Position numbers and translations under genes: made by a program. The notes beneath the pieces are model-generated. The model was not told the origin of the DNA. It saw only the letters and a list, made by a program, of their open reading frames with translations, and did not search any database. From Shinella granuli (GTDB lineage: Bacteria > Pseudomonadota > Alphaproteobacteria > Rhizobiales > Rhizobiaceae), in NCBI RefSeq assembly GCF_004341885.1, contig NZ_SLVX01000004.1, positions 186,001 to 250,000 of the forward strand: 64,000 nt of DNA, in the 5' to 3' direction. This document shows positions 29,122-39,584 of this stretch, piece by piece. Within the stretch, counting starts at the first letter, position 1; the number at the start of each line of letters is the position of its first letter.

Positions 29122-29817
29122 CTAGAGCAGCGCGTTGAGGAAGGCCGTCAGGTTCGAGGTCGCATAGTCGATATGCTTGTCCTCGTCCGTGCGCTTCTCC
29201 CAGGCATCGGTGAATTCGTGGCCCTCGTCGCGCGGGGTCAGCAGCACGGTCTTCATGCCGAGCGTCTTCGGCACGATGAGGTTGCGCGGCAGGTCCTCGA
29301 ACATCACGGCCTGCTTCGTGTCGACCCGGTGCAGCGCCATGAACTTGTCATAGGTCGCGCCGGCCGGCTTCGGCACGTATTCGGCCGCCACGATATCGAA
29401 GACGTCGTCGAAATGGTGGAAGATGCCGAGGGCTCTCGCCGCCATCTCGGCATGCTTGACGCTGCCGTTGGTGAAGATGAACTTGCGGCCCGGCAGCGCC
29501 TGGATCGCCTCGCCGAGCGGCAGGTCGGGCGACAGCACGTCGTAATTGATCGCATGCGCCTTTTCCAGGAAGTCCACGGGGTCGATGGCGTGATGGATCA
29601 TCAGGCCCTTCAGCGTCGTGCCGTGGTCGAAATAATACTGCTTCTGCAGGGCGCGCGCGTCCTCGCGCGACAGGCCGAGCAGGGCCGAGACGTAAGCCGT
29701 CATGTTCTTGTCGATCTGGGCGAAGAGATCGACATGGTGCGGATAGAGCGTGTTGTCGAGGTCGAAGACCCAGTCACGCACATGGCTGAAATCGGCTTTG
29801 TTCGGAAGATCGGTCAT
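29122..29817 (-). CDS. HAD-superfamily pyrimidine 5'-nucleotidase
   Basis: A 231-residue haloacid-dehalogenase phosphatase. The DxDxT motif is at Asp19/Asp21 (WVFDLDNTLYP), the second motif is FTNGS, and the third includes KP and FEDLPRN. It matches the Sdt1/pyrimidine 5'-nucleotidase subfamily, expected to dephosphorylate UMP or CMP or related phosphates. In rhizobia homologues commonly lie beside argB; here a DMT transporter separates them. Actual substrate unknown. Confidence 0.88.
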   Translation of the reverse strand: MTDLPNKADFSHVRDWVFDLDNTLYPHHVDLFAQIDKNMTAYVSALLGLSREDARALQKQYYFDHGTTLKGLMIHHAIDPVDFLEKAHAINYDVLSPDLPLGEAIQALPGRKFIFTNGSVKHAEMAARALGIFHHFDDVFDIVAAEYVPKPAGATYDKFMALHRVDTKQAVMFEDLPRNLIVPKTLGMKTVLLTPRDEGHEFTDAWEKRTDEDKHIDYATSNLTAFLNALL

Positions 29818-29920
29818 GGAGCGTCTTATGGCATGGGCCTGCGCGAAGGGAAACGGAATTTTCCATGGGAGGCCGGCGCCGACGATGGATTTGGCCCGGC
29901 CCGCATGCTAGCGGCAGGGC

Positions 29921-30823
29921 ATGGAACTCTGGATCCCCATCACCATCGCCGCCGCCTTCCTGCAGAACCTGCGCTCGGCCCTGCAGAAGCATCTTCAGGG
30001 CAAGCTCGGCACGCGCGGCGCGAGCTTCGTGCGCTTCGGCTACGGCTTTCCACTGGCGATCCTCTACGTGCTGGTGCTGAACCGCATCGTCGGCCTCGCC
30101 TTCCCCTCGCTCAACTGGACCTTCGCCTTCTGGGCCATCATCGGGGGACTGGCGCAGATCTTCGCCACCATGCTGCTCGTCTATCTGTTCTCGCTGCGGA
30201 ATTTTGCGGTCGGCACGGCCTATTCCAAGACGGAGCCGGTGCAGGCGGCGATCTTCGGCTTCGTGCTGCTCGGCGAGCGCATCACCCTGGGCGCGGTCGT
30301 CGCCATCGTCGTCGGCGTCATCGGCGTGATGCTGATTTCCGTCGCCCGCGCGCCGCTCTCCTGGCGCAACACCCTTGCCGCCCTGACGAGCCGCACCGCC
30401 CTGATCGGCATCGCCTCCGGCGCGGTCTTCGGCGTCTCGGCCGTCGCCTATCGCAGCGCGTCCCTCTCGCTTGACGGGCCGGGGCCGATCATGAACGCTG
30501 CGGTGACGCTCGCCTGCGTCACCACTTTCCAGACGGCCTTCATGCTGGTCTGGATGGCCTGGAAGGACAAGCGGGAAATCGTCGAGGTCTTGAGAAGCTG
30601 GCGCTCGTCCGCGCTGGTCGGCATTGCCGGGGTGCTGGGCTCGGCCTGCTGGTTCACGGCGATGAGCCTCCAGCAGGTCGCCTATGTGCGCGCGCTCGGC
30701 CAGATCGAGCTGGTCTTCACCTTCATGGCCTCGTATTTCCTCTTCCACGAGCGGGTCAACCGCACGGAAGTCGTCGGCTGCCTGCTCATCGTCTGCGGCA
30801 TTCTGGGCCTGCTCTTCTGGTGA
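29921..30823 (+). CDS. EamA/DMT-family transporter
   Basis: A 300-residue inner-membrane protein with ten predicted helices in two EamA repeats; the second repeat begins near residue 150. The sequence KTEPVQAAIFGFVLLGERI marks the end of the first repeat and the HERVNRTEVVGCLLIVCG segment the second. The substrate is unknown. A GGCAGGGC site precedes ATG 29921. It is divergent from the nucleotidase gene and convergent with argB. Confidence 0.9.
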   Translation: MELWIPITIAAAFLQNLRSALQKHLQGKLGTRGASFVRFGYGFPLAILYVLVLNRIVGLAFPSLNWTFAFWAIIGGLAQIFATMLLVYLFSLRNFAVGTAYSKTEPVQAAIFGFVLLGERITLGAVVAIVVGVIGVMLISVARAPLSWRNTLAALTSRTALIGIASGAVFGVSAVAYRSASLSLDGPGPIMNAAVTLACVTTFQTAFMLVWMAWKDKREIVEVLRSWRSSALVGIAGVLGSACWFTAMSLQQVAYVRALGQIELVFTFMASYFLFHERVNRTEVVGCLLIVCGILGLLFW

Positions 30824-30826
30824 GGG

Positions 30827-30849
30827 GCCGGCGGCGGGAAGCCGCCGGC
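30827..30849. terminator. GC hairpin between convergent EamA and argB genes
   Basis: GCCGGCGGC and GCCGCCGGC form a 9-bp perfect stem with a 5-base loop in the 33-base space between two convergent stop codons. No T run follows on either strand, so it may only retard RNA decay or act as a weak bidirectional terminator. Confidence 0.45.
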
Positions 30850-30856
30850 AGAAGCA

Positions 30857-31744
30857 TCAGGGCACGATCAGCGTGCCGGCGCCGTGTTCGGTGAAGATCT
30901 CCAGCAGCACCGAATGGGCGGTCTTGCCGTTGAGGATGACGACGCCCTGCACGCCGGCCTTGATGGCGTCGATGCAGGTCTCGACCTTCGGGATCATGCC
31001 GCCGGAGATCGTGCCGTCCTTGATGAGGGCGCGGGCCTCGGCGACGGAGAGTTCCTTGATGAGCTGGCCGTTCTTGTCGAGCACGCCCGGCACGTCGGTG
31101 AGGAAGAGCAGGCGCGTCGCGTTGAGTGCCCCGGCGATGGCGCCGGCGAAGGTGTCGGCATTGATGTTGTAGGTGTGGCCGTCGCGGCCGGGGGCGACCG
31201 GGGCGATGACCGGGATCATCTCGGATTTCGCGAGCAGGTCGATCAGCGTGCGGTCGACCTCCACCACCTCGCCGACGAAGCCGAGATCGAGGATGCGCTC
31301 GATATTGCTGTCCGGATCGACCACGGTCTTCTTGGCCTTTTCGGCGAAGACCATGTTGCCGTCCTTGCCGCACAGGCCGATCGCCCATTCACCCGTCTGG
31401 TTGATGAGCGCGACAATCTCCTTGTTGATCGAGCCGGCGAGCACCATCTCGACGATCTCGACCGTCTTCTGGTCGGTGACGCGCAGGCCCCCTTCGAATT
31501 TCGATTCGATGCCCATCTTGGAGAGCATCGCGCCGATCTGCGGGCCGCCGCCATGCACGACGATCGGGTTGACGCCCGACTGCTTGAGCAGCGCGATGTC
31601 GCTCGCGAAAGCCTTGCCCAGTTCCGCATTGCCCATGGCATGGCCGCCATATTTCACCACGATGGTCTTGTTCTCGTAGCGCTGCATATAGGGCAGGGCT
31701 TGCGCGAGAAGGCGGGCTTGGGTTTCGCTTTCGGATAGGGACAT
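30857..31744 (-). CDS. argB: Acetylglutamate kinase
   Basis: Second enzyme of arginine synthesis; phosphorylates N-acetylglutamate. The 295-residue protein has [12 protein letters not shown] near the start, [13 protein letters not shown] and the late [14 protein letters not shown]. Start 31744 is chosen for AGAGG upstream and family length. In many Rhizobiales argB directly follows engB; here an oppositely oriented anti-sigma gene lies between them. Confidence 0.96.
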   Translation of the reverse strand: MSLSESETQARLLAQALPYMQRYENKTIVVKYGGHAMGNAELGKAFASDIALLKQSGVNPIVVHGGGPQIGAMLSKMGIESKFEGGLRVTDQKTVEIVEMVLAGSINKEIVALINQTGEWAIGLCGKDGNMVFAEKAKKTVVDPDSNIERILDLGFVGEVVEVDRTLIDLLAKSEMIPVIAPVAPGRDGHTYNINADTFAGAIAGALNATRLLFLTDVPGVLDKNGQLIKELSVAEARALIKDGTISGGMIPKVETCIDAIKAGVQGVVILNGKTAHSVLLEIFTEHGAGTLIVP

Positions 31745-32011
31745 GGCGGCCTCTTGGGAATGGGTGGGCGCCTGTTTAACGCATGTTTCGTGACGATGGA
31801 ATGATCCGCCGGCCATATTGCTGCCGGCGCCCGGAAAAAGACGGAACGACACGAGCCGGGGACCGCAAGATCGGTGGCGGGAAAGGGCGATGGGGAATAT
31901 GATGGCGCGCTTGCGCGTTTCCATGAGCAAAAGCGAAAGGGAATGCCTATATGGAGTTGGAGGCTTGGTCCTCGCCCGGATTTCATCGAAGCCTGAGAGA
32001 GTGCATAGCCG

Positions 32012-32746
32012 ATGACGGCGCCCGACCGAGAGATGAGAGACCCCCGCCGCGATGAGGTGATCGCAGGCGAATATGTGCTCGGGGTGCTTTCCGCCGAGGA
32101 GCGCCGCAAGGTCGAGGCGCGCCTCGCTAAGGACCGCCAGTTCGCCGCGATCGTCAGTCGCTGGGAAGAGAATCTTGCCACCTTCGAGGACGATTACGAG
32201 GCGCTGCATCTGCCGCCGCGCGCCCGTTCCCCCATGGAGCAATGCCTGTTCGGCGCGACGCCGCGGGACGCCGTGTTTTCCGGCAGGGTCGCGGGCGGCT
32301 GCTGGGGCTCGCTCGCCTTCTGGCGGGCGCTCGCCCTTGCCTCCTTCGCCATTGCGGCGGGCCTTGCCCTGTTGATCGGCGCGCTCATCGCGCCGCGCCC
32401 GGTGAGCGGCGGGCGTCTCGTCGCGGACCTGGCGGGAGAGGGGGCCGTGATCGATCTCGTCGCGCGCTATGACGATGTGAGCGGCTCGCTGCGGGTGACG
32501 CCGGTCGCCGGTGGCGGCGGCAAGGACAAGTCGCTCGAACTGTGGCTGACGCAGGATGGCAGGGCGCCGGTCTCGCTCGGCGTGCTGCCGCAGACCGGCG
32601 AGGGCACGCTCATCGTGCCGGGAGAATTGCGCGGGCGGCTGGTGCAGGGCGCGATGCTCTCCGTCAGCGTGGAGCCCTTCGGCGGGTCGCCGGGCGGCAA
32701 GGCGACCGGCCCCGTCCTCGCGTCCGGCGCCGCCCGGTTCGATTGA
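32012..32746 (+). CDS. Anti-sigma factor, RskA-like C-terminal domain
   Basis: A 244-residue membrane anti-sigma factor. The N-terminal cytosolic part ([22 protein letters not shown]) resembles anti-sigma zinc-less domains. One transmembrane helix lies near residues 108-130, and the periplasmic C-terminal part ([20 protein letters not shown], then [18 protein letters not shown]) is the RskA domain. Such proteins are normally cotranscribed with an ECF sigma factor, but none is found in the 267 bases upstream or elsewhere in the window. Start codon has only a weak Shine-Dalgarno. Confidence 0.85.
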   Translation: MTAPDREMRDPRRDEVIAGEYVLGVLSAEERRKVEARLAKDRQFAAIVSRWEENLATFEDDYEALHLPPRARSPMEQCLFGATPRDAVFSGRVAGGCWGSLAFWRALALASFAIAAGLALLIGALIAPRPVSGGRLVADLAGEGAVIDLVARYDDVSGSLRVTPVAGGGGKDKSLELWLTQDGRAPVSLGVLPQTGEGTLIVPGELRGRLVQGAMLSVSVEPFGGSPGGKATGPVLASGAARFD

Positions 32747-32749
32747 GCC

Positions 32750-33403
32750 CTACCGGGTGATGGCCGCGATGATGGCGTTGCGCAATTCATCCAGTCCGCG
32801 GCCCTTTTCCGAGGAGGTAGCCAGCACCTCCGGATAGGCGGCCGGGCGCTTGGCGATCTTCTGCAGGGTTTCCTCGACGAGGCGCGGCACGCCGGCATCC
32901 TTGATCTTGTCGGTCTTGGTCAGCACGATCTGGTAGGAGACGGCCGCCTTGTCGAGCAGGGCGAAAACCTCCTCGTCGTTCTTCTTGATGCCGTGGCGGC
33001 TGTCGACCAGCACATAGACGCGCTTCAGCGTCGAGCGGCCACGCAGGTAGTCGAAGACGAGCTTGGTCCAGGCGTCGACCTGCTCCTTCGGCGCCTGGGC
33101 ATAGCCGTAGCCGGGCATGTCGACGAGCGCCATCGGCGGCAGGTCGTCCTCGGCGCCGGAGAAGCCGTCCGGGACGAAATAGTTGAGCTCCTGCGTGCGG
33201 CCGGGCGTGTTGGACGTGCGTGCCAGGCCCTTGTGGCCGACCAGCGCATTGATCAGCGAGGACTTGCCGACATTCGAGCGCCCGGCGAAGGCGATCTCCG
33301 GCGGTCCCTCGGGCGGCAGGAATTTCATGGCCGGCACGCCGCGGATGAAGATCCACGGCCTGCCGAACAGCGGCTTGTCGTCCGGCGACGTCGTCTCGGT
33401 CAT
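32750..33403 (-). CDS. engB: Ribosome biogenesis GTPase EngB/YihA
   Basis: Essential TrmE-Era class GTPase for large-subunit assembly. The 217-residue product has G1 [10 protein letters not shown]2 region [10 protein letters not shown]3 DMPGYGYA and G4 TKTDK. It belongs to the rpmH-rnpA-yidC block, although a DMT transporter gene lies just upstream. It converges tightly (3 bases) with the anti-sigma gene. Confidence 0.97.
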   Translation of the reverse strand: MTETTSPDDKPLFGRPWIFIRGVPAMKFLPPEGPPEIAFAGRSNVGKSSLINALVGHKGLARTSNTPGRTQELNYFVPDGFSGAEDDLPPMALVDMPGYGYAQAPKEQVDAWTKLVFDYLRGRSTLKRVYVLVDSRHGIKKNDEEVFALLDKAAVSYQIVLTKTDKIKDAGVPRLVEETLQKIAKRPAAYPEVLATSSEKGRGLDELRNAIIAAITR

Positions 33404-33455
33404 AAATCGCGCCCTTGTTGTCCGGCCCCCGGCTTCCCGGTTTTGGCCGCGAAAG

Positions 33456-34367
33456 TCAAGCGCGCCGCTGGCGCCAGAACTCCACGCCGAGATAACACAG
33501 GAGCGCCGCCAGCACGATGATGCCGCCGACTACGGTGCGCGCGCCCGGCACCTCGCCGTGGATGATCGCCACCCAGAGCGGCGCCAGAACCGTCTCCGCC
33601 GTGCCGAGCAGGGCGGCGAGCGCCGAGGGGACGAGGCGGGCGCCGGTGACGAAGAAGGCGAGGCCGAGGCCGAAATTGAGCGCGCCGAAGACGATGAGAA
33701 TGCCGAGTTCCTGGCCGCTCACGGCAAAGCCGGAGGCCTGGCTTGCCGCCACCGCGCAGGCGACGAGCGTGCCGAAGAAGACGGCGGGCGTCATGCGCAC
33801 ATGGGCGAAGCGTCGGGTGATGATCGTCGCGGTGGCGAAGGCGAAGGCGATCAGCAGGGCGAGCGCATCGCCCATCATCGAGACGCTGCCGCCGAGCGAT
33901 TCCGAGACCATGATGGCAACGCCGCCGATCACCGCCGCGATGGCGACCCAGGTGTGGAGGGCGATCCTCTCGCGGAAGAGCAGCCAGGCCATCAGCGCGG
34001 CGATCAGCGGCACGCCGGCCTGGATCAGCACGACATTGGCGACGGTCGTGTAGGCGAGCGCGAGGATGAAGGACGTGGAGGCGGTGGCAAAGCACAGGCC
34101 CACCGCGATGCCGGCAAGACCCATGCCCCTGAACAGGTGCACGGTGCCGCGCGGGCCGTCACGCAGCAGCATGAAGCCGAGCAGGAAGAGGGCGGCAAAG
34201 AGCGAGCGCCAGAAGACGACGGTCCAGCCGTCCTCGATGGCCAGAAAGCGCGCCAGCGTGCCGCCGAAGCTCCAGACGACGGCAGAGCCGAGCACGAGGG
34301 CGGCGCCATGGCCTTGCCCCCGTCTCTGCGGAAGCGTGGGGGTGATCGGAGGCGTGGAAGCGGACAT
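33456..34367 (-). CDS. EamA/DMT-family transporter inserted in the yidC-engB block
   Basis: A 303-residue membrane protein with ten helices in two EamA domains, starting at ATG 34367 ([11 protein letters not shown]). Substrate unknown. It lies between yidC (whose terminator precedes it) and engB, two genes usually adjacent in rhizobia, so it is an insertion into a conserved block. About 170 bases separate its start from the yidC terminator and may hold its promoter. Confidence 0.9.
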   Translation of the reverse strand: MSASTPPITPTLPQRRGQGHGAALVLGSAVVWSFGGTLARFLAIEDGWTVVFWRSLFAALFLLGFMLLRDGPRGTVHLFRGMGLAGIAVGLCFATASTSFILALAYTTVANVVLIQAGVPLIAALMAWLLFRERIALHTWVAIAAVIGGVAIMVSESLGGSVSMMGDALALLIAFAFATATIITRRFAHVRMTPAVFFGTLVACAVAASQASGFAVSGQELGILIVFGALNFGLGLAFFVTGARLVPSALAALLGTAETVLAPLWVAIIHGEVPGARTVVGGIIVLAALLCYLGVEFWRQRRA

Positions 34368-34538
34368 GGTGCGCTCGCAAGGGCAAGTCCGGCAAAAGGG
34401 CGAGAAGCGGTTTTGCGTTCGGGCTTGCATGAAGACAAAGGGATCGCCGGGAGCATGACAGGGATGCGCCCGCGCCGCTTCCATGCCAGCGACGGGGCGA
34501 TGTCGCAAGCGGGCCTTGCAGAAAAATCGGCAAAAGAA

Positions 34539-34561
34539 AACCCCGGCGCGAGGCCGGGGTT
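34539..34561 (-). terminator. Terminator after yidC
   Basis: AACCCCGGC and GCCGGGGTT form a 9-bp stem with a 5-base loop, followed on the minus strand by TTCTTTTG. It lies 24 bases after the yidC stop codon and separates yidC from the DMT transporter gene. Confidence 0.82.
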
Positions 34562-34585
34562 CTTCGACATCCGCTTGGGTGGCCG

Positions 34586-36385
34586 TCAGGATGATCCGGC
34601 TTTCTTTCCGAGCAATCCCTTCAGATTGTCGAAGAGCTCGATCTTCACGCCGTGGCGCTTCATGATGATGCCCTGCTGGATGATCGAGAGCAGGTTGTTC
34701 CAGGCCCAGTAGATGACGAGGCCGGCCGGGAAGGTCGCGAGCATGAAGGTGAAGATCAGCGGCATCCAGGTGAAGATCATCGCCTGGGTCGGGTCCGGCG
34801 GCGTCGGGTTCATGCGCATCTGCAGGAACATGGTGATGCCCATGATGATGGGCCAGACACCGATCATCAGCATGTGCGGCACGTCGTAGGGCAGCAGGCC
34901 GAACAGGTTGAAGAGCGAGGTCGGATCGGGCGCCGAAAGGTCCTGGATCCAGCCGAAGAACGGCGCGTGGCGCATCTCGATGGTGACGTAGATCACCTTG
35001 TAGAGCGCGAAGAAGACCGGGATCTGCAAAAGGATCGGCCAGCAACCCGCCAGCGGATTGATCTTCTCCTCCTTGTAGAGCTGCATCATGGCCTGCTGCA
35101 GCGCCATGCGGTCGTCGCCGTGCTTGGCCTTCAGCTCCTCCATCTTCGGCTGCATCTTCTTCATGTTCGCCATGGAGGCGTACTGCTTGTTGGCAAGCGG
35201 GAAGAACAGGCCCTTGACGACGATCGTGGTGATGAGGATCGCGATGCCGAAATTGCCGAAATAGCGGAAGAAGAAGTCCATCATCTGGAACATCGGCTTG
35301 GTGAAGAACCAGAACCAGCCCCAGTCGATCATCAGGTCGAAGCGCGGGATGGAGTAGGACGCCTCATACTGGTCGATGATCGGCACTTCCTTGGCGCCGC
35401 CGAAGAAGAGGTTCTTGACCTCGACCGACTGGCCGGGCGCGATGGTGACGTCGTCCTGGCGGTAGTCCGCCTGGTAGCGCGGACGACCGTCCTGGAAATA
35501 GGAGAAGCGCGTCTCGTAGGGCGTCGCCTGCGGCGGCACGAGGGCCGTCGCCCAGTACTTGTCGGTGATGCCGAGCCAGCCGCCGGTCGCCTTGCCGGGC
35601 GCGACCGTCGTGTCGTCTTCGGTCGTGGAATATTTGACCTCGTGCAGGCCGAGATCGCCGAGCACGCCGATGAAACCTTCGTGCAGCACGTAGACGGACG
35701 GATCGCTCGGCTTGAAGAAGCGCGTCGCGCGGCCATAGGGCGAAAGCGCGATCGCCGCATCCGTGCGGTTCTCGATGCTGTCGGCGATCGTGAACATGTA
35801 GTGTTCGTCGACCGAGATCGTGCGGGTGAAGGTGACGTTCTTGTCGTTGGTATAGGTGAGCTTGACGGGGGTCGCCTGCGTCAGCTTGCCCTCGCCCTCC
35901 TGCGTCCAGACGGTCTGCGGGCCGGGGACCTGGCCGGTCGCCTCGCTGCCGACATAGCCGATTTCGGCAAAGTAGCCGTGTTCGGTCTCGGCGGGGCTGA
36001 GCAGCGTGATGATCGGGCTCGTCTTTTCGACGGTCTCGTGGAATTCCTTCAGCTTCAGGTCGTCGAAGCGGGCGCCCGTCAGGTTGATGGAGCCGGAGAG
36101 CGACGGCGTGTCGATCTCGACGCGGGCGGACCGGGCGAGCGCGGCTTCCCGCGTTTCGGTCGTGGTCGCCGTCGACGTACCGCCCGGCAGGGCGCCGCTC
36201 GTACCGGTCGCGGTCGTCGTCGTGCCGCCGGACGTGGTCGTCTGCTGGCTCTGCGCGGCCTGCTGCGCTTCGAGCGCGGCGCGGTCCTTCTCCAGCTTGG
36301 GGTTCACATAGAGGAACTGCCAGGCCACGAGGATCAGCACGGACAGCGCGATCGCCACGAAATAATTGCGGTTCTTTTCCATCAC
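34586..36385 (-). CDS. yidC: Membrane protein insertase YidC
   Basis: Inserts and folds inner-membrane proteins, alone or with SecYEG. The 599-residue protein has an N-terminal anchor (residues 7-27), a Thr/Gly-rich linker (about 45-80), a large periplasmic beta domain (to about 370) and the conserved five-helix insertase core ending in a basic tail. The segment [18 protein letters not shown] is diagnostic. Its start overlaps the rnpA stop by four bases. Confidence 0.98.
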   Translation of the reverse strand: MMEKNRNYFVAIALSVLILVAWQFLYVNPKLEKDRAALEAQQAAQSQQTTTSGGTTTTATGTSGALPGGTSTATTTETREAALARSARVEIDTPSLSGSINLTGARFDDLKLKEFHETVEKTSPIITLLSPAETEHGYFAEIGYVGSEATGQVPGPQTVWTQEGEGKLTQATPVKLTYTNDKNVTFTRTISVDEHYMFTIADSIENRTDAAIALSPYGRATRFFKPSDPSVYVLHEGFIGVLGDLGLHEVKYSTTEDDTTVAPGKATGGWLGITDKYWATALVPPQATPYETRFSYFQDGRPRYQADYRQDDVTIAPGQSVEVKNLFFGGAKEVPIIDQYEASYSIPRFDLMIDWGWFWFFTKPMFQMMDFFFRYFGNFGIAILITTIVVKGLFFPLANKQYASMANMKKMQPKMEELKAKHGDDRMALQQAMMQLYKEEKINPLAGCWPILLQIPVFFALYKVIYVTIEMRHAPFFGWIQDLSAPDPTSLFNLFGLLPYDVPHMLMIGVWPIIMGITMFLQMRMNPTPPDPTQAMIFTWMPLIFTFMLATFPAGLVIYWAWNNLLSIIQQGIIMKRHGVKIELFDNLKGLLGKKAGSS

Positions 36386-36774
36386 TCTTTCCCGGGAGCA
36401 GCAGGGCGCTGCTGCTGCTTCTGTTTCTTGACCGTCGCGATCCTGTCGTTGAGACGGGCTTCAAGGGTTTTGAAGGGGGCGCTCAACACGTCCCGTCTGG
36501 CGACAACCACATAGTCGTGTCCGGGCTCCATTGCAAACCCGGCCGATAGCCGCACCGCCTCTTTCAGGCGCCGGCGCATGCGATTGCGTTCCACGGCATT
36601 GCCGTGCTTCTTGGTAACGGTGAAGCCGACGCGGGGCGCTTCGTCCGGCATCTGCCGGTCGCGCACTTCGAGAAGGAACAGCGGTCCCCTGCGTTTCTCG
36701 CCCTCGCGCACAAAAAGAAACTGCGGACGGCTTTTCAGCCGTCCGACAGCAGGTTTTTCAACAGTTTCCGTCAT
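36382..36774 (-). CDS. rnpA: Ribonuclease P protein component
   Basis: Protein subunit of RNase P, which matures tRNA 5' ends. The 130-residue basic protein has the RNR-type signature [17 protein letters not shown] preceded by [12 protein letters not shown]. It lies 33 bases downstream of rpmH and overlaps yidC by four bases, the classical arrangement. Confidence 0.96.
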   Translation of the reverse strand: MTETVEKPAVGRLKSRPQFLFVREGEKRRGPLFLLEVRDRQMPDEAPRVGFTVTKKHGNAVERNRMRRRLKEAVRLSAGFAMEPGHDYVVVARRDVLSAPFKTLEARLNDRIATVKKQKQQQRPAAPGKE

Positions 36775-36807
36775 ATGCCCGTCGCCTCTGTTCGGGCAGG
36801 CACGGCC

Positions 36808-36945
36808 TTAGGCCGAGAGACGTGCGCGGCCGCGGGCGCGACGTGCGGACAGGACCTTGCGGCCGCCCTTCGTTGCCATGCGGGCGCGGAAACCGTGACG
36901 ACGCTTGCGGACAAGCTTGGAGGGTTGGTAGGTACGCTTCGACAT
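36808..36945 (-). CDS. rpmH: 50S ribosomal protein L34
   Basis: A 45-residue, very basic protein reading [18 protein letters not shown] and ending ARGRARLSA, with the conserved [14 protein letters not shown] core. It is unmistakable L34 and short enough to be missed by length cut-offs. It heads the rnpA-yidC transcript and has a consensus-like sigma-70 promoter about 110 bases upstream. Confidence 0.98.
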   Translation of the reverse strand: MSKRTYQPSKLVRKRRHGFRARMATKGGRKVLSARRARGRARLSA

Positions 36946-37057
36946 TTATTTAATACCGCGGTGTGCGGCCCTTCTTGGGTTTGCGTTACGCAAGGAGCGT
37001 TGAAGTCCGGCACAGGCTTGCCCTCGCGGGAAGCCAAGCTTTCCGGACGTGCGCGGC

Positions 37058-37086
37058 TTATAAGGGCAAAAACGGTCGAAAGTCAA
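37058..37086 (-). promoter_or_regulatory. Sigma-70 promoter of the rpmH-rnpA-yidC operon
   Basis: On the minus strand TTGACT is followed after exactly 17 bases by TTATAA, close to the housekeeping consensus. The -10 is 113 bases upstream of the rpmH start, so transcripts carry a leader of roughly 105 bases (36946-37050), in which I found no known riboswitch. Confidence 0.75.
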
Positions 37087-37363
37087 TTGCGGACGCGGCG
37101 ACGCGCGCGACTGTCACAATGGTTAACGGGTGACACCTAAAAGTTGCATGTGAATTGTGCTTTGTCATGTTCCCGTCACGTAACGTGAGGCGAAATCCCC
37201 GGATTTTCCGGCTTCCTCTCCCGTCCTGCTGCATTAGGAGTTGCAAATACGCTCAATATTTGGGCGGTTGTATCAAAGTCTAATTAACTTTTAGCGTTTA
37301 CTTTCCTCCATGAAGGCAGGTGGGTGAATCCCGCTTGCCATCCATCGTTCTTTGGAGTGTGAC
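37087..37363. other. Divergent spacer upstream of the second chemoreceptor
   Basis: AT-richer than the surroundings. It contains CACGTAACGTG at 37178-37188 (a near palindrome) and a TTAACTTTTAGCGTTTAC stretch around 37285 that matches only one half of a CtrA box. A promoter for the chemoreceptor must lie here, but I cannot place it with confidence. Confidence 0.3.
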
Positions 37364-39370
37364 GTGAAGATACGCGGCAAGATCTACCTCATCGTGGGCT
37401 TGATGGGCCTCATTTCCGTCCTCATCGGCGGCATCGCCGTCCATGTGGTCTCGGAATACAGCGACAAGCTCCGCCAGTATGAGAATGCCGCCGACCGCGC
37501 CTTCCTCGGCGAGCACCTGAACCGCCAGGTCACGGCCGTCGTCATGGAAGCCCGCGGCATCTATGCCTCCAAGGACATGGACGGCGCCAAGAAATTTGCC
37601 GAAGGCATCGCCAAGGAACTCGACGGCATCGATAAGACGCTGAACGAATGGCGCCCGATCGTGCCGGAGGCACAGAAGGCCGCGTTTGACGCCGTCGTGG
37701 CGCGCGCCGCCGAATTCCGCACCTTCCGCATGGAAACGGCCCGCCTCGGCACGACCGTCTCCATCGCCGCGGCCAACGAACAGGGCAACAACGAGGGCAA
37801 CCGCGCCAACCGCAAGGCCTTCCAGCAGGAGATCGATGCCGTCGTCCAGACGGACAACGAGAACCTCACCGCGATCAAGGCCGATGTCGCCGCCTTCGAA
37901 ACCCTCATGCTGATGCTCGTGCTCGGCACGGTCGGCGTCGGCCTCGCGCTCGGTGGCGGCGTTGCCTTCTATATCGCGACCAACGAGCTCAGCCGTCCGA
38001 TCCAGAACGTGACCGAGACGATGAACCGTCTTGCCGGCGGCGATCTCGACACGGAAGTGCCCTATGCCGGCCGCAAGGACGAGATCGGTGAAATGGCCGC
38101 CGCCGTCGCCATCTTCCGCCAGAATGCCATCACCGTGCGCGACCTCAACGCCCAGGAGGAGATCCTGCGCGAGAAGAGCGCCGACCTGCAGTCCTCGATC
38201 GCCACCGTCGTCCATGCCGCGGCAGCGGGCGATTTCTCCTCGCGCATCAACAAGGACTACCAGAACGAGGACCTCAACCGCTTCGCGCGCAGCGTCAACG
38301 AGCTGGTCGCCGGCGTGGAAGAAGGCATTGCCGAAACCCGCCGCGTCATCGGCGCGCTCGCCGAGGGCGACCTGACGCAGACCATGGACGGCGCCTTCCG
38401 CGGCGCCTTCGCCGAGCTGCAGCAGAACGTCAATGCGACGCTCTCCACCCTCCAGCGCACCATGCGCGAGGTGCGCGCCTCGACGGATGCGATCAACGCC
38501 AATTCCGGCGAGCTGCGCACCGCCTCCGACGACCTTTCCAAGCGTACCGAGCAGCAGGCCGCCGCGCTGGAGGAGACCTCCGCCGCCCTCGAGGAGATCA
38601 CCGCCGCCGTCAAGAATTCGACGGAGCGGGCGAACGAGGCGACGACCATGGTCGGCGAGGCGACGCAGAGCGCCAAACAGTCGGGCGACATCGTGCGCAA
38701 TGCGATCGGCGCGATGAGCCGCATCGAGCAGGCCTCGAACGAGATCAGCCAGATCATCTCCGTCATCGACGAGATCGCCTTCCAGACGAATCTTCTGGCG
38801 CTCAACGCCGGCGTCGAGGCCGCGCGTGCCGGCGAGGCGGGCAAGGGTTTTGCCGTCGTCGCCCAGGAGGTGCGCGAGCTCGCCCAGCGCGCCGCCAGCG
38901 CCGCCAAGGACATCAAGGGCCTGATCACCAAGTCCGGTGACGAAGTCTCCGTCGGCGTCAAATATGTGCAGGAGACGGGCGCGGCCCTCTCCGACATCGA
39001 AAGCCGCGTCGTCACCATCAACGACCGCATCCACGCGATCGCCACGGCCGCCCGCGAGCAGGCGACGGGCCTCCAGGAGATCAGCACGGCCATCAACCAG
39101 ATGGACCAGGTCACCCAGCACAATGCCGCGATGGTCGAGGAGACCTCGGCTGCGACGCACAAGCTGAAGGGCGAGGCCGACAGCCTGGCCGACCTCGTCG
39201 CCCGCTTCCGCACCGGCGATGCCATGCAGCGCGTGGCGGCCGTGCGCGCCGAGACCCGTCCGGTCGAATCGCCCGCCCGCCGCATGATCGGCAATGTCGC
39301 CCGTGCCTTCGGCGGCAACCGCGGTGCCGCCACTGCGGCGGTCGCCCAGGAGAACTGGGAAGAGTTCTGA
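37364..39370 (+). CDS. Methyl-accepting chemotaxis protein with helical-bundle sensor
   Basis: A 668-residue chemoreceptor. Transmembrane helices at about 8-30 and 182-208 flank a helical periplasmic domain (probably four-helix bundle). Then come a HAMP domain, a second HAMP-like segment, and a signalling region with hairpin tip [20 protein letters not shown]. The C-terminus ends ENWEEF, the same xWEEF tether as the other receptor in this window. GTG 37364 is preferred over TTG 37352 because TTGGAG lies six bases before it. Ligand unknown. Confidence 0.94.
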   Translation: MKIRGKIYLIVGLMGLISVLIGGIAVHVVSEYSDKLRQYENAADRAFLGEHLNRQVTAVVMEARGIYASKDMDGAKKFAEGIAKELDGIDKTLNEWRPIVPEAQKAAFDAVVARAAEFRTFRMETARLGTTVSIAAANEQGNNEGNRANRKAFQQEIDAVVQTDNENLTAIKADVAAFETLMLMLVLGTVGVGLALGGGVAFYIATNELSRPIQNVTETMNRLAGGDLDTEVPYAGRKDEIGEMAAAVAIFRQNAITVRDLNAQEEILREKSADLQSSIATVVHAAAAGDFSSRINKDYQNEDLNRFARSVNELVAGVEEGIAETRRVIGALAEGDLTQTMDGAFRGAFAELQQNVNATLSTLQRTMREVRASTDAINANSGELRTASDDLSKRTEQQAAALEETSAALEEITAAVKNSTERANEATTMVGEATQSAKQSGDIVRNAIGAMSRIEQASNEISQIISVIDEIAFQTNLLALNAGVEAARAGEAGKGFAVVAQEVRELAQRAASAAKDIKGLITKSGDEVSVGVKYVQETGAALSDIESRVVTINDRIHAIATAAREQATGLQEISTAINQMDQVTQHNAAMVEETSAATHKLKGEADSLADLVARFRTGDAMQRVAAVRAETRPVESPARRMIGNVARAFGGNRGAATAAVAQENWEEF

Positions 39371-39584
39371 TCGCTGCCCCTTCGCAGCGCGCGGACGGGC
39401 GCCCTGCGGCATTTGGTAGCCGGATTCCAGCCTTCAGCGCGGCGATCGCAGGATCGCCGCGTTTTTGCCGTCTCCGCGGCAACGTTGGAAAATTTGCCGC
39501 AATCTCCTATGATTGACTGAAATACGTCGTCGATCTCCAATCACGATGCGTTCGCCGCATTGCGGCCTGTCTGGGAGTTGAGAC

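Noticed and set aside
37275-37300. CtrA box (TTAA-N7-TTAA) before the second chemoreceptor
   Set aside because: Only the first TTAA is present; the second half reads CGTT, so the match is too weak.
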